The notes under the pieces: generated by a model
Seen by the model: the letters and a program-made list of their open reading frames with translations, nothing else
Database searches by the model: none
What the model was told of the DNA's origin: nothing
Position numbers and translations under genes: made by a program
From: Pyropia haitanensis
Lineage: Eukaryota; Rhodophyta; Bangiophyceae; Bangiales; Bangiaceae
Assembly: GCA_008729055.1 (NCBI GenBank)
Contig: SDUX01000001.1
Span: forward strand, 1,488,001 to 1,552,000
Reading direction: 5' to 3'
DNA: 64,000 nucleotides
Shown: positions 32,681-43,874 of the stretch, one piece after another
Numbering within the stretch: position 1 is the stretch's first letter
Layout of the letters: every line of letters begins with the position of its first letter

Positions 32681-34768
32681 CTGGGTGGGGGGGGGGCGCG
32701 CGCTGGCGCTGGCGCTAACGCTGCCGGTGGACGCAGGGGGGGGGGGGGCGGGGGGGCCCGACGCGGATGGCCGTGGCGGCGGCGGCGGCGGTGGTGGCGG
32801 CGGCGGTGGCGGTGGCGTCGGCGGCGGCGGTGGCGGTGGCGGCGGTGGCGGCGGCGGCGGCGGCGGCGCCCCCCCCCCCCACGCGCACGTCACGGTCACG
32901 CGGCGCCCCCCCCCCCCCCCCCCCACGGGACTGCAAAGCGCGGCGGCGACGCGGCCCACAGCCGCCGCGGCGGCGGGAGCGGCGGCCGCGCGCCGCCGCG
33001 CGGCGGGCCGGGCGGCCGGCGGCCGGCGGCCGCCGCGGTCGCCGCGGCCGCCGCGGTCGCGGTCGGGACGGGGTGGACCCAGGCGGGCCACGGGCGGGCG
33101 AGTGCCCGCACGGGGGGGAGCGCATGGGCGAGCGGGGGGGGGGGGGGGGGGCGCCGGCGGCGGCGGCGGTGGTGACGGCGGCGGCGGCGGCGGCGGCGGT
33201 GGTGACGGCGGCGGCGGCGGCGGCGGCGGTGGTGGTAGCGGCGGCGGCCAAGACGGGGTGGCGACGGTGGCGGCGGCGGCGGCGGCGGCGGCGGCAGCGG
33301 CAGCGGCAGCGGTGGGGGCCACGGCGGCGGAGAGAGCGGCGACAGCAAGCCCAGAGGCGGCGGAGGGCGCGCGCCGCGACGATGCCCGCGGCGCCACCGC
33401 CGGCAGCCCTCACCCCCCGTCAAGCCGCGCGCGGGCTTCCACGCCCGCGCCGCGATCCCCGTGGCCCACGTCCCACCCGCCGCGGCGGCAGTGCCAGCGG
33501 CACACGCCGCGGCCGTCACCGGCGGGGACGCGTCCCGGCCGGGTGGCGGAATCTCCGCAACGGGCGCGTGATCCGCGGCCGCGTCCAAAAGACCGCACCA
33601 AACCAGTCTCACAACCAAAAAAAAAAAAAAAAAAAAAGCATCTGCTGCTGTTTCGCACGTGGCCAAAGTGCATCGGATCAAGCCACGCAGTTTCGGTGGG
33701 GCGCGGTCGCCGGGAGCGGCCGCCGCCGCGCCACCGGTGGCGGGGCCGTCGGCGAGGCCGGCTGCTGCGGGTTGCCCGCTGGACCAGCCCGGTGTGGCCA
33801 CGGCGCGCGTCTGCGGCACCCAGAGAATGGCCTTGTCCACTTGTCACTGGGGGATGGGTGTGGGGAGCGGGTCCGAGGCGGGAGGGTCGGCCGCGCGTGG
33901 CTGGGGAGCACAGAAGCCGCCGCGGTGAACGAGTGAGAGGGTGTGCGTGGCGGGTGCCCGGTCAGCCCCGCGGGCAAGGGGAGAGGATGGAGCTGCCGCC
34001 GACGCGTGCCTTTTTGCACGCGCGCGAGCACCGAGGCTGCTCGTCGCCGCGCCTATTGCCTTGCCGGCTGTCGGGTCTGCGCACCGCTCTTCCCGCCCTC
34101 TCGGTCGCGTGGCGCTGCATGTAGTATGACGGCTTTGAGGTGCAGCCAAAAGCCTAGGTATAGAGCAGGGCGGTGCAGAGTCGGGCGCCAGCGGCCGCGC
34201 AGGGACGCGACGAGCAGGCGCGGTGCTGCGCTGCGAGAGCAACAGACGGCGGGGAGGACGCACCGTCGACTTTCTCACGCACTTTGAGGCAAACTTGTGC
34301 CGAATTGACACAGGGCGGAACTATTCGACACACAGCATGGAGGCTGTTCGACCCTCTCTTTTGAAAGAGGTCAATCTTGTGGGAGCCGAGAGGGCCACCG
34401 TTCTTGAACGGTCGTCGTCGTCGACGAGGCCGATCGGCTTGATCGTTGACAGTGCGGCGCTGGCGGGGCACGGATCCCGCCCACGGCCGCGCGCGGCGCG
34501 CGCCCCGCCCCTTCCGCGCGCCGCGCCGCCCCGCGCACGCCCGTCGGCGGTCCCCCGCCCGCTCGCCGAGGAGGGCCGGCCCCTTCTCCCCCCCCCAACC
34601 ATCCACGCAGCCCACCCCCCTCACGGTCAACCGACCCGCCACCGTCGTCCCGTTTTTGCCCTTCTCCGGCGCGCCTTTGGCCGCGCGGGAGCCGGCAGCC
34701 CCCGGCTACGCGTCGCGGCGGCCGCCCCGCCGCCGCGGGGAGCGTGCGCCGCCACGCGCGCCGCGGCC
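32681..34768. other. Divergent region between helicase and nucleoporin-like gene
   Basis: 32681-33400 is G/C low-complexity sequence that may contain the helicase first exon on the minus strand. 33617-33637 is a run of 21 A. 33640-34470 is mid-GC with no domain-bearing frame. 34480-34768 returns to high GC, just before the ATG at 34769. Promoters of both flanking genes are expected here, but no motif is certain. Confidence 0.4.
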
Positions 34769-34820
34769 ATGGCGGCCACCCCGCCGCCTGCCGACGCGGG
34801 CCTGGCGGCCGGCGGCGGTG

Positions 34821-34870
<50 letters not shown>

Positions 34871-37800
34871 GGCGTCAGCGGCGGTGGCGGCGGCGGTGGG
34901 GCGGCGCCGCCACCCGGGGAGGCCGCCGCGGCCGCGCCCGCGCCCGCCGCGGCGGGCGCGGCGCCGCCGATCGACGCGGCGGCGGGGGCGGCGGCGGCTG
35001 CCGCCGTGGGCGACGCCGCCGCCGACGCCGCGGCGGCCGTACCGTTGGCAGCGGCGGCAGCGGCGGCGGCCGCGGCCGCCGGCGTCGTTGCCGCCGCGGC
35101 CGCGGACGGCGGCGCCGCGGCCGACGCCGCGGCCGCGGCGGTTGAGGCGGCCGCCGACGCGGGCGGCGGCGGCGCGGGGAGCGCGCCGCCGCCCGCCGCC
35201 GCCGCCGCCGCCGCCGTTGGGGGGGACGACTCGAGCGACCGGGACTGCCGGGACGGCAACACGGACGGGGAGGGGGAGCACCGGGGCACGGCGACGGCGG
35301 CGGCGGCGGGGGCCGCTGCGACAGAGGGTGGTGCCTACTCGGGAGGTGAGGAGGAGGAAGAGGAGGAGGAGGAGGAGGCGGCGGGGGGGGTGGCGCCGCC
35401 GAGGGCGCGCCGCCGGCGGCGGAGGAGGGCGGTCCCCCGGCGCCAGTCGTGCCCGTGGCGGCGGCTGCGGACGCGGCCGACGGGGAGGCGGCTGTGGACC
35501 CGGCTGACGGGGAGGCAGCCGCGGCGGCGGCGGCGGCGGCCGCCGTCGCCGACGCGGACGATGCCGACGTGGAGGGCGATGACGAGGCGTTTGCCGGCGG
35601 TGGCGGCGCCGTTGACGGTGGTGGCGGCAATGGTGACGACGGTGTCGGCAACCTTGACGGCGGTGGCGGCTATGGCGCTGAGCTTGCCGCGCTGGACGCC
35701 GCCGCCGGGGTGGGGGTCCCCGCGTATGCGCCCGGCGGGGTGGTCTACGCAGAGGGCGACGCACACTCGGACGAGGGTGACAATATGGACTATGATGGCT
35801 CGGAGGAGGGCGACGCCGAAGATGGGAGCAGCGTCGACGCGGACGATGGGGAGGAGGAGGACGACCAGGCCAGGGCCGACGTGGTCCGGCTCCCCCGTGG
35901 GCCTGCTGCGCCGGTGATGGCGCCGGTTGTGGACGACGCGGTGATTGTGCTGGGGGACACCACCGAGGAGGAGGACGACGAGGAGGAGGAGGAGGGTGAA
36001 GAGGAGGAGGACGAGGATGACGATGGCGACGTCAACCTCAGAGGGGAGGAGATGGGCCCGTACGGTGTGGTGGTGATGGACGATGGCGACGATGGCGACG
36101 GAGCCGACGGCGGGGACGGGGCGCGGATGGACGATGGCGAATTTGACGGCAGCGGCAGCGGCAGCGGCAGCGACGGCGGCGATAGTGATAGTGGCGGCGG
36201 CGGCGGGCGCGGGCGGCGGCCGAGCGCGCGCAACCTGTTGATGCGCGACCGGGACGACGTGGACAGCGACGGGGAGGTGAGCATGCAGTCGGCGGATGAG
36301 GGGGAGGGCGACCGGGGTGACGGGGATGGCGGCCGCGGCGGCGTCGACGTGAGCGCCGCGTCGGCGGCAGCGTCTGGGATGGACGCCAGCCAAGACGCGG
36401 ATGGCAGCGGCCGCAGCAGCGACGGGGCCGGGATGGGCATGGCCAGTGACGATGGGCTCGCCCGCCGCGCGGGGGAGGAGGAGGAGGAAGACGAGGAAGA
36501 GGCGCTGCCGCCTCGGAGGCAGGAGGCGGCAGAGGCCATGGCCACACCACCCGCCGCTGCCACGCAAGGCGGCGGCCACGAGGAGCGCCGCTACGATGCC
36601 GATGCGGCGTCCCTGGACGGCCGCGACGATGGCGGGCAGGGGGACGACGCCGACCCGGTGGCGGCAGACGCGGCCGGCCAGACCGTTACTGGTGGCCCGG
36701 CTGGGGACGGCACTGCGGCGGCGACAGCCGCCGACACCGAGTCCGCGCCCGTGGCGGACGGTGAAGCTGGCGTGGCTCGGGACAGCGACGGTGCCCGTCC
36801 GGGTGAGCCGGCGGCGGCGGCGGACGTTCCGGCCGACGGGGTTGGTATGCCGGCACCACCGGTAGAGGACAAGGCCGCCGTGACCGTGCCGGCCGTGGGC
36901 GACAGCCCGGCGGTCGGGGCCGACGTGTCCCCCGCCGCTGCGGAGGATTCCCCTCGGGCGGCAGAGTCCTTGCGCCCTGCGGAGAAGTCCCCCCGCGCTG
37001 GGGCAGAGGTCCACCCGCCTGCGGAGGAGGGCCCCCCCCCTGCTCGGGGTTCCCCTCTTCGTGTGGACGCGTCCCCAAGCCCTGCGGCGCAGCCGGAGGT
37101 GCTCGACACGGCGGGCGTGGCGGCTGCCGCCGGCGGTGAGGCGGCCGGCGACCAACCTGCTGTGGCGGCTGCCCCCGATTCGTCGTCACCACCCGACGCT
37201 GCGGCGCAGCCGCCTGCCCTTGGCGTTGCGACTGCGGCCGAGGAGGTGCAGGGCGTGGCGCCCGACGAGCGGGAGGATGACAAAGCCCAAGACGGCGCTG
37301 CCGCCGCACCCGCTGTTGCGGCGCCGTCGCCCTCTGCTGCATCCACCGCCGTGGATGGGCCGACGGCGGCAAGTGCCGACGCTGCGGCGCCTGCCAATTT
37401 GGCCGCCCCGCCCGTGGCTGCCACGCCGGTCGCGGCGCCAGCCCCTGCGGCTGAGGCGTCTGCGGGTGCGTCTGCGGCTGAGCCGGCTGCGGATGCGCCT
37501 GCGCCTGCTCCGTCTGCGGGTGCGCCCGCGGCTGAGCCGGCTGCGGATTCGGCCATGGCCGAGCCGTCTGGGGATGCGGCTGCGACCGAGCCGTCTGCGG
37601 CCGCCCCCGCGGCTGTGCCGTCTGCGGATGCCCCCGCGTCAACGCCAACGGTGGGCGCTCCCGCCGCTCCTCTTTTTGGTGCCCCCTCTGGCACACCGAC
37701 GGCCGCGACGCCGGTCTCGGCGCCAACGTTTGGCGTTCCCGCGGCGGCGCCCCTGTTTGGCACCTCGACGGCGGCGCCAGCGTTTGGCACCCCCGCGGCG

Positions 37801-40749
37801 GCGCCCCTGTTTGGCACCTCGACGGCGGCGCCAACGTTTGGCACCCCGGCGGCGGCGCCGGCGTCTGGCCCCGTGGCGCCCACATTTGGTGCCCCCCCCG
37901 CGGCGCCCACGTTTGGCGCCCCGGCGGCGGCGCCCGCGTTTGGCACCCCCGCGGCGGCGCCCACGTTTGGCACCCCCGCGGTGGCGCCCACGTTTGGCGC
38001 CGGCGCCTCGCCGGCGCGGCCAGCCGCGGCGGCGGCGTCGCCCTTCCGCGCCGCCGCGGCTGCGGCGCCGCTCTTTGGCGCCACCCCCTCCACGCCGTCC
38101 GCGGCGGCCACGCCCGGCGCGGCTGCGGGCGCCACCGCCGCCGCGACGCCGCCGGCCGGCCCAGGCGGCGCGTCGGCCGCCCCCGTCAGCGGTGGCGCGC
38201 CGCCCCCACCGGTGGGCGGCGCGCCGCCATCGTTTGGGACGCCCTTTGGGGCCCCCCCCCTGGGCGCGGCCGGCGCGACCCCCCCGCGGGCCCGTTTGGC
38301 GCCGCCCGCGGCGGCTTCCGCTTTGGCGCCACCCCCGCCGCGCGCGCGTCGGCATCGCCGTCGCCGCCGCGCGGCGGCAGCGGCAGCCGCGTGTCGGCGC
38401 CGCTGTTTGGCCTCGCGTCGCCGGCGGGGGGTGGCGCCGGCGGCGTCGGCGGCGCGTCGCCCTTTCCGCTCGCCACGTTTTCCCCGTTTTCGTCGCCGCC
38501 GCCGCTGGCGCCGACGCCGGCGGCGCGGCGGGTGGGCGCCGCGGCGGCGGCGGCCAAGCCACCGCCTACGCTGCCGGCGGCGGCGTCGGCCACGCCCGGC
38601 GGTGGTGCGCCCGCCGCGGCCGCCACGCCGGCCTCGTTGCTTGGTACGCCCCCCCCAAAGGCGTCGGCGGCGCTGGCCGGGTCGACGCCCAAGTCGGCGC
38701 TCAACCCGTTTGCCGCCGCCTTTTCGCCGTCCGCGGCGCCCGCGGCCGCGGCGCCCGCCGCGGCAGCGGTGGCGGGGGCGAGCCCGGCGGCGGCGGCGCC
38801 ACCCGCGGCGGCCGCCGAGCCCAGGGACGAATCCCCGGCGGCTGCGCCGCCCACACCAGCGCCCGCCGCTGACAAGAGTGTTGCCGGCGGTGACGCGGCG
38901 GCGGCGACGGCTCCGGCCGGCTCGGCCCCGGCTAGCGCCGCGGCGACCGCGGCGGCGGCGATTGCGGCAGAGGCGGCTCTGCCGGCGGCGTCCGCCCCAG
39001 GGGCATCGACGGCGGTGGCGCCCGCCGCGGATGCGCCCACGCCGGCGGCGCCCGCTGCGGACACTTCTTCGCCGGCGGCGCCCACCGCGGATGCGCCCAC
39101 GCCAGCGGTGCCCGCTGCGGATACTATCTCACCGGCGGCGCCCACCTCGGATGTACTCGTGCCGGCTGCGCCCGCTGCGGATACTTTCTCACCGGCGGCG
39201 CCCACCGCGGATGTACTCGTGCCGGCTGCGGCCGCCGCGGATGCTCCGATGCCGGCGGCGCCCGCTGCAGATACCCCCTCGCCGGCGGCACCCGCCACGG
39301 ATGCACTGATGCCGGCGGCGCCCGCCGCCGCAGTTCCCTCAACGACGGCGTCCGCGGCGGATGCACCCACGCCGGCGGCGGCCGCCACGGATGCACCCAC
39401 GCCGGCGGCGGTCGCCACGGATGCACCCACGCCGGCGGCGGCCGCCACGGAAGCACCCACACCGGCGGCGGCCGCCACGGAAGCACCCACGCCGGCGGCG
39501 CCCTCTACGGTTGCGCCCACCCCGGCGGTGGCCACCACGGATGCGTCCGCTCTGGCGGCCGCCGCTGCGTCCCGCTCCACCCCGTCCACTGATACGATCG
39601 AGCGGGAAGACGTGGCGGCCGCGGAGGGCCAGCCCGCGGCAGCGGCGGTTGGCGACAGCGTCGGGCCCCGCGCTGACACGGGCGGGCAGGAGCCAGCGCC
39701 GGGCCCGGTGGGGATGGGCGTGGACGAGCCGCCCCCGTCCACACCCGTACCGGATGCGGCGACGGCGGCCGCGGTGACGGCGGCAGCGTCTGGCGCGACG
39801 CGCGCGAGCCCCCCTGCGGTCGCTGGCCTGCCAGCAGCGTCGCCCGCGGTGGCCGCGTCGCCCGCTGGCCCGCCCGCGGCGGCCGCGTCGCCGGCGGGCC
39901 CGCCTGTGGTGGCCACGTCGCCGGCTGGCCCGCCTGCGCCGCCCGCGCCAGCCGCGCCGCCCGTGTCCATGGCCATGCTGGCACCCCCCCCGGTGGCGGC
40001 AGTCCCACCCCCCACGTCCCCGTTGGTGTCCGTGTCCCCCGCCGCGCCCATGGTGGACGACATCTCCCCCCAGCCGCCCGCCCCCCCCACGGTGCTGTCG
40101 GTGACGGCAGCGGCGGCGGGCGTCCCCCCCGCGGCCATGGACCTGATGCACGTCTGCTCCGGGGACATCAAGTTTTACCACGCGCTGCACAAGCGGCTGG
40201 AAAAGACCGTGTCGGGCTGCACCATCGTCATGCACCGGCTGGTGGGCGCCCTCCAGCCCGTGTGGTGGGTGGTGGTGGGGCCGCTGACGCCCACCACCAC
40301 CGTCGCTGACGCGGTCGTTGCGCGGGTGGCGATCCGCAAGGACGCGCTGCGGCTGACGCGGACTAAGAGCCGCACCAAGAGCGCCGCGGGGCTGGTGTTT
40401 ACGCTCCTCGCGGGCGCCGGCTCCGTGCCGGGGGCGGTGCTGCCGCCGTATGGAAAGGTGGTGTTTGAGGGGGACGTGCAGGGGGTGCTGGCGCCGGCCT
40501 TTCTCGCCGCCCTCATTGGCGCCGAAGCCGCCGCGCCGCCGTCGTTACCGCCGCCGCCGCCGCCGCCGTCGGCGGCGGCGGCGCCCATGGCGGTGCCCGC
40601 GCCCGCGGCGGCGGCGGCGCTGGGCGGCGGCCCGGCGGGGCCGGCCGGCCCGCCGGCAGCGGCGGCGGCCGCCGCGGCGCCCGCCGCTGCCGCTGCGCCC
40701 GCGCCCGCCGCCGCCGCCGGGGCCGGCGATGGCGCCCCCCCCCCCGGGG
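34769..40749 (+). CDS. Acidic and FG-repeat nucleoporin-like protein (N-terminal part of a giant frame)
   Basis: Starts at ATG 34769 in a GCCATGG context. Order: poly-Gly and Ala-rich leader; a glutamate run (35346-35380); a long Asp/Glu-rich region with Ser-Gly blocks (35560-36500); a Pro/Ala region; FG repeats of the APTFGTPAAAP and APLFGTSTAAP type (about 37660-38080, continuing to about 38500); degenerate 10-residue repeats (39010-39540). Last comes a non-repetitive segment beginning MDLMHVCSGDIKFYHALHKR (40139-40520), which I do not recognise. FG repeats suggest a nuclear-pore component. Frame changes at the G-run near 35390, C-runs near 38262-38280 and the C-run near 40735. No stop separates it from the following NuBaID region, so both may be one protein of about 2,900 residues. 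Confidence 0.6.
37660..38080 (+). repeat. FG-repeat coding array, about 33-base unit
   Basis: Tandem units encode x-F-G-T/A-P-A-A-A-P and L-F-G-T-S-T-A-A-P, eleven residues each, about eleven FG dipeptides in this block. Confidence 0.85.
39010..39540 (+). repeat. 30-base repeat coding a 10-residue Ala/Pro/Thr unit
   Basis: About 17 units of roughly ADAPTPAAPA, with variants such as ADTFSPAAPT and TEAPTPAAAA. The DNA period is 30 bases. Confidence 0.85.
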
Positions 40750-41932
40750 GGTCAAGAAGCCCAACGCCTTCTCGGCCATGCTCCAGCAGCGCATGGCGCG
40801 GCTGGCCAAGGAGAAGGAGGCGAAGAAGCGCAAGTCGGCGGGCGGCACGCCGGCGGTGGGCACGGCCGCCGACGGGGCCGGCGCGGCTGCCGACAAGGCG
40901 GCTGCGGGTGGGGCGGCGGCCTCGGCGGCGGGGCTGGCGACGGCGGCGGCTCCGCCGCCGCCACCGTCTGTCGTGCCTGGCCCAGCGGCAGCGGCAGCTG
41001 CAGGGACGCCGGGCTCCACACCAGCGGCGGCCACGCCGCCAACTACGGCAGGTGCGACGGCACCGGCACCGCCAACGTTGGCACCGTCGACGTCCGCCGC
41101 ACCTGCCGCGTCGTCGGTGGTGGCGGCCCCCCCCGCTGCAGGTCGGCTGGCGGCCCCCCTCCCGCCGCCCCGCCCGTCATCCCCCGCCTCGTCCCTGACG
41201 CCGTTTAGCCCGCTTGACTCGTCCGCGACGGTAGTGCCGGCGGTGCCGGCCGCGCCGGCAACGTCGGCGGCGTCTACTGGGCCGGGCGCGGCGCGCCCGC
41301 AGCCTGTGCTGCCGGCGGTGGCGGACCCGGGCGCCCCGGCGCGGACCCTGACCGTGTCCGCGCCCGTGCCAGCAGCGGCGGCGGCGGCGCCAACCGCCGC
41401 CGCTCCCGCGGAACCGGCCGCTGCCATGGACGTGGCCGACGCCCCCGACACTGCCACCAGCAGCGGCGGCGCTGCGGCCGCGGCGGCGGCGGCGGCGGCG
41501 GGTCCCCCCCCCCCCCCACCGGCGCTGGCTGCCGCCACTGCACCGGCGGCGGCGGTGGCGGCGGCCGCGGACGCCCCCCCCCCCGCCAAGCGCCCCCGCC
41601 CCGCAGAGGCGGCGGCCTCCCCCACCGGCGCCGCCACGACCGCGTCGCCGCGCGTCAGCCACACGGCGCTGCCCGTCGGCCGCGCCGCGTCGGCGCCTGC
41701 CAGCCGCGGCCCGCCGGCGGGGGTGGGCGCCGCCGCGGCGCCGCCGGCGGCGCCAGCCGCCGCCGCGGGCGACGCCGAGGCCGCCAGCGGCCTCTTGTCC
41801 ATGGCGGCCGTGCCGGCGGCGGCGGCGGCGGCGCCGCCGCCGCCGCCCATGCCCGCCCGCGCGTTGGTGCCAGCCGCGATGGCGGCCGCCAAGGCGCCCG
41901 CGCTGCCGCCGCCGCCGCCGCCGCCGCCGGCC

Positions 41933-41964
<32 letters not shown>

Positions 41965-43099
41965 CCCCCCGCCACGCCCGCCGGTCGCGGCGGCGGCGGC
42001 GCCCACCCCCCCCTCCACGACAACGGCCAAGCGCCCCGCCCCCGGGGGCGGCGTCGGCGGCACCGGCGTCGGCGGCGGCGGCGCCAAGCCGCCCGCCGCC
42101 GCTGGGGGCATGGTCAAAAAGGCGCGCCTCGCCGGCGGCACCCCCGAGACGGACGCGGCGGTGGCGCAGGCGCGGGCGGCGCGCTTTGGGCTCCTCCCGC
42201 CCCCCGCCGCGCGGGGGGTGGGCGGGCCGGCGCCGCCGCCCGCCGCCGCCCCGTCGGCGGCGGCGGCGGCGAGCGCGTCGGCCACCAGCCCGGCCGTGGC
42301 GGCGCCCGCGCCGGCCAGTGGCGGCGCCGCGCCGGCGGCGGCCGCCGCCGCCACGCCCACGGCAGACGCGGACGCGGCCATGGACGTGACGCCAGCGTCG
42401 GCGGCGGCGACGGCGGCGCCGCCGCCGCCGCCCGCCGGCGCGCGGCCGGCGGGCTTGCCCCTCGGTGCGGTGCGCGCGGCGCTCGACGCGGAAGTAGCCG
42501 CCGCCCTCGACGCGGCCGCCGCCGCCCGCGACGCGGTGGCGGGCGGCCGCCTGCGGCGGCTGCAGCGCGGCCACGCGGTCGACGCGGCCGACGCGGCGGC
42601 CGCCCGCGCCGGCGGCGACGGCGCGGCGCGCGCGTGGAGCGCCGCCGACTATGTGGCGCGGCTGGCGACGTTCCGCTCCGACGGGTGGCTGGCCAACGCG
42701 CTCGTCGGCGCCGCCGACGCGGTCGAGTGCGCGCGGCGGGGGTGGGCGCTCGCCGCGCCCGGCCGGCTGGTCAGCACCGACGGCGCCACGCTCGACGTGC
42801 GGGAGGGGGCGCTGGGCGGCGACGGCGCCGCCGCGCCGGCGGGCGCCGCCGCCGCCGCCGCGGCCGCGGCCGCGGCCGCGCCGGGCGGCACTGGTGGCGG
42901 CGGCACCCCCCCGCCCCGCTGGGCGGGCGAGGCCGAGGCGGACCGCCTGCGCGAGGCGATTGCGGGCTCGGGCCACGCGCCGCTGTCGCTGTGGGCGGCG
43001 ACCGCGACGCCGGCGGCGGTCGCGACCGCCCCGCCGCCGACCGCGACGGCCGTGCGGGCGCGGCTGGGGCCGCTCCGCGCCGCGGTCGGCGGCCGCGGG

Positions 43100-43179
<80 letters not shown>

Positions 43180-43576
43180 GGCGCGGCTGGCCGTGTCGCC
43201 CGCCGTGGCCGCCGCCGTTGGCGCCGCGCCGGCGGCGGCGGTGGGGGGGGTGGGCGCCAGCGGCGGCGGTGGCGGCGGCAGCGGCGGCCGCCGCCGGTGG
43301 GGCGCCGCCGAGGTGCTCGCCGCGTGGGGCTGGTCCGTCGAGGGGGGGGTAGGCCGGGGGGGGGTGCCCGAGCCGCTCCTCGCGTGTGAGCGGTGCGGCG
43401 CGGAGGTGCTGCTGTCCGAGGCGGCGGCGCCAGCGGCAGCGGCGGGCGCGGCGGCAGGCGGTGGCGGCGGCTTTGACGCCCGCCGTGAGCACTACCCGTA
43501 CTGTCCGGTGCTGCGCGAGGCGGGGGCGGTGGGGGCGGCGGCGGTGGAGGCGGTGTTGGGGGGCGGGGGGGGGTGA
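40750..43576 (+). CDS. ZC3HC1/NIPA-like protein with NuBaID (C3HC) region; continuation or separate gene
   Basis: Begins in frame with VKKPNAFSAMLQQRMARL and a basic helix KEKEAKKRKS. ATG 40778 would be the start if it is a separate gene. A long Ala/Pro-rich region carries NLS-like PPAKRPRP and a segment TDAAVAQARAARFGLLPP that resembles the ARAARFG motif of SARNP/Tho1 mRNA-export proteins. The NuBaID-like part starts near 42640 (YVARLATFRSDGWLANAL, then ECARRGW). It ends with a second zinc module: VLAAWGWSVEG, CERCG (43385-43399) and a distal HYPYC (43490-43504). ZC3HC1 proteins sit at the nuclear basket with TPR/Mlp. In the first module the usual CxxC and final Cys are absent here. Poly-Gly (43100-43180) interrupts the domain. 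Stop TGA 43574-43576. Confidence 0.65.
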
Positions 43577-43874
43577 AGAGTGAGCAGGGGGGGGTACGAG
43601 GGGGGGCAGCGCTGCCTGTGGTGACGAGAGGACGGCTGCCGCCCCGCGCGCGAGTATCGGCGGCCACCGTGCGTGGCTGCTTGTTCCTGATTGTTTCCGC
43701 CTGAGCTACACGTGGGTCTGTTTGGTGGGGTCTCCTGGGGCGGCGCAGGCGGTGAAGCGGGCCCCTCGCGGTGACCGTGTCTATTGCGCTCATGCGTTGT
43801 AGTTTTTCTTGGCTCCCCGCGCACTAGCACCCCGCTTGCTATGTCCCCGGCCCGTCGCTCTTGTGCTCACCCCC
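43577..43874. other. Short convergent spacer
   Basis: 298 bases of mid-GC sequence between the stops of the NuBaID (+) and propeller-like (-) genes. No gene or strong hairpin is seen. Confidence 0.6.

Noticed and set aside
33617..33637. 21-A run taken as the poly(A) tail of a retroposed gene
   Set aside because: No coding fragment or flanking duplication upstream could be recognised. Similar A/T runs occur at many intergenic sites in the window.
35335..37155. 606-codon minus-strand frame with hydrophobic stretches (LLVAAALRG, LLFTLLLLLVVLLLGG)
   Set aside because: The hydrophobic text is the complement of the glutamate-rich plus-strand coding region (GAG/GAC complement gives Leu/Val). No domain is present.
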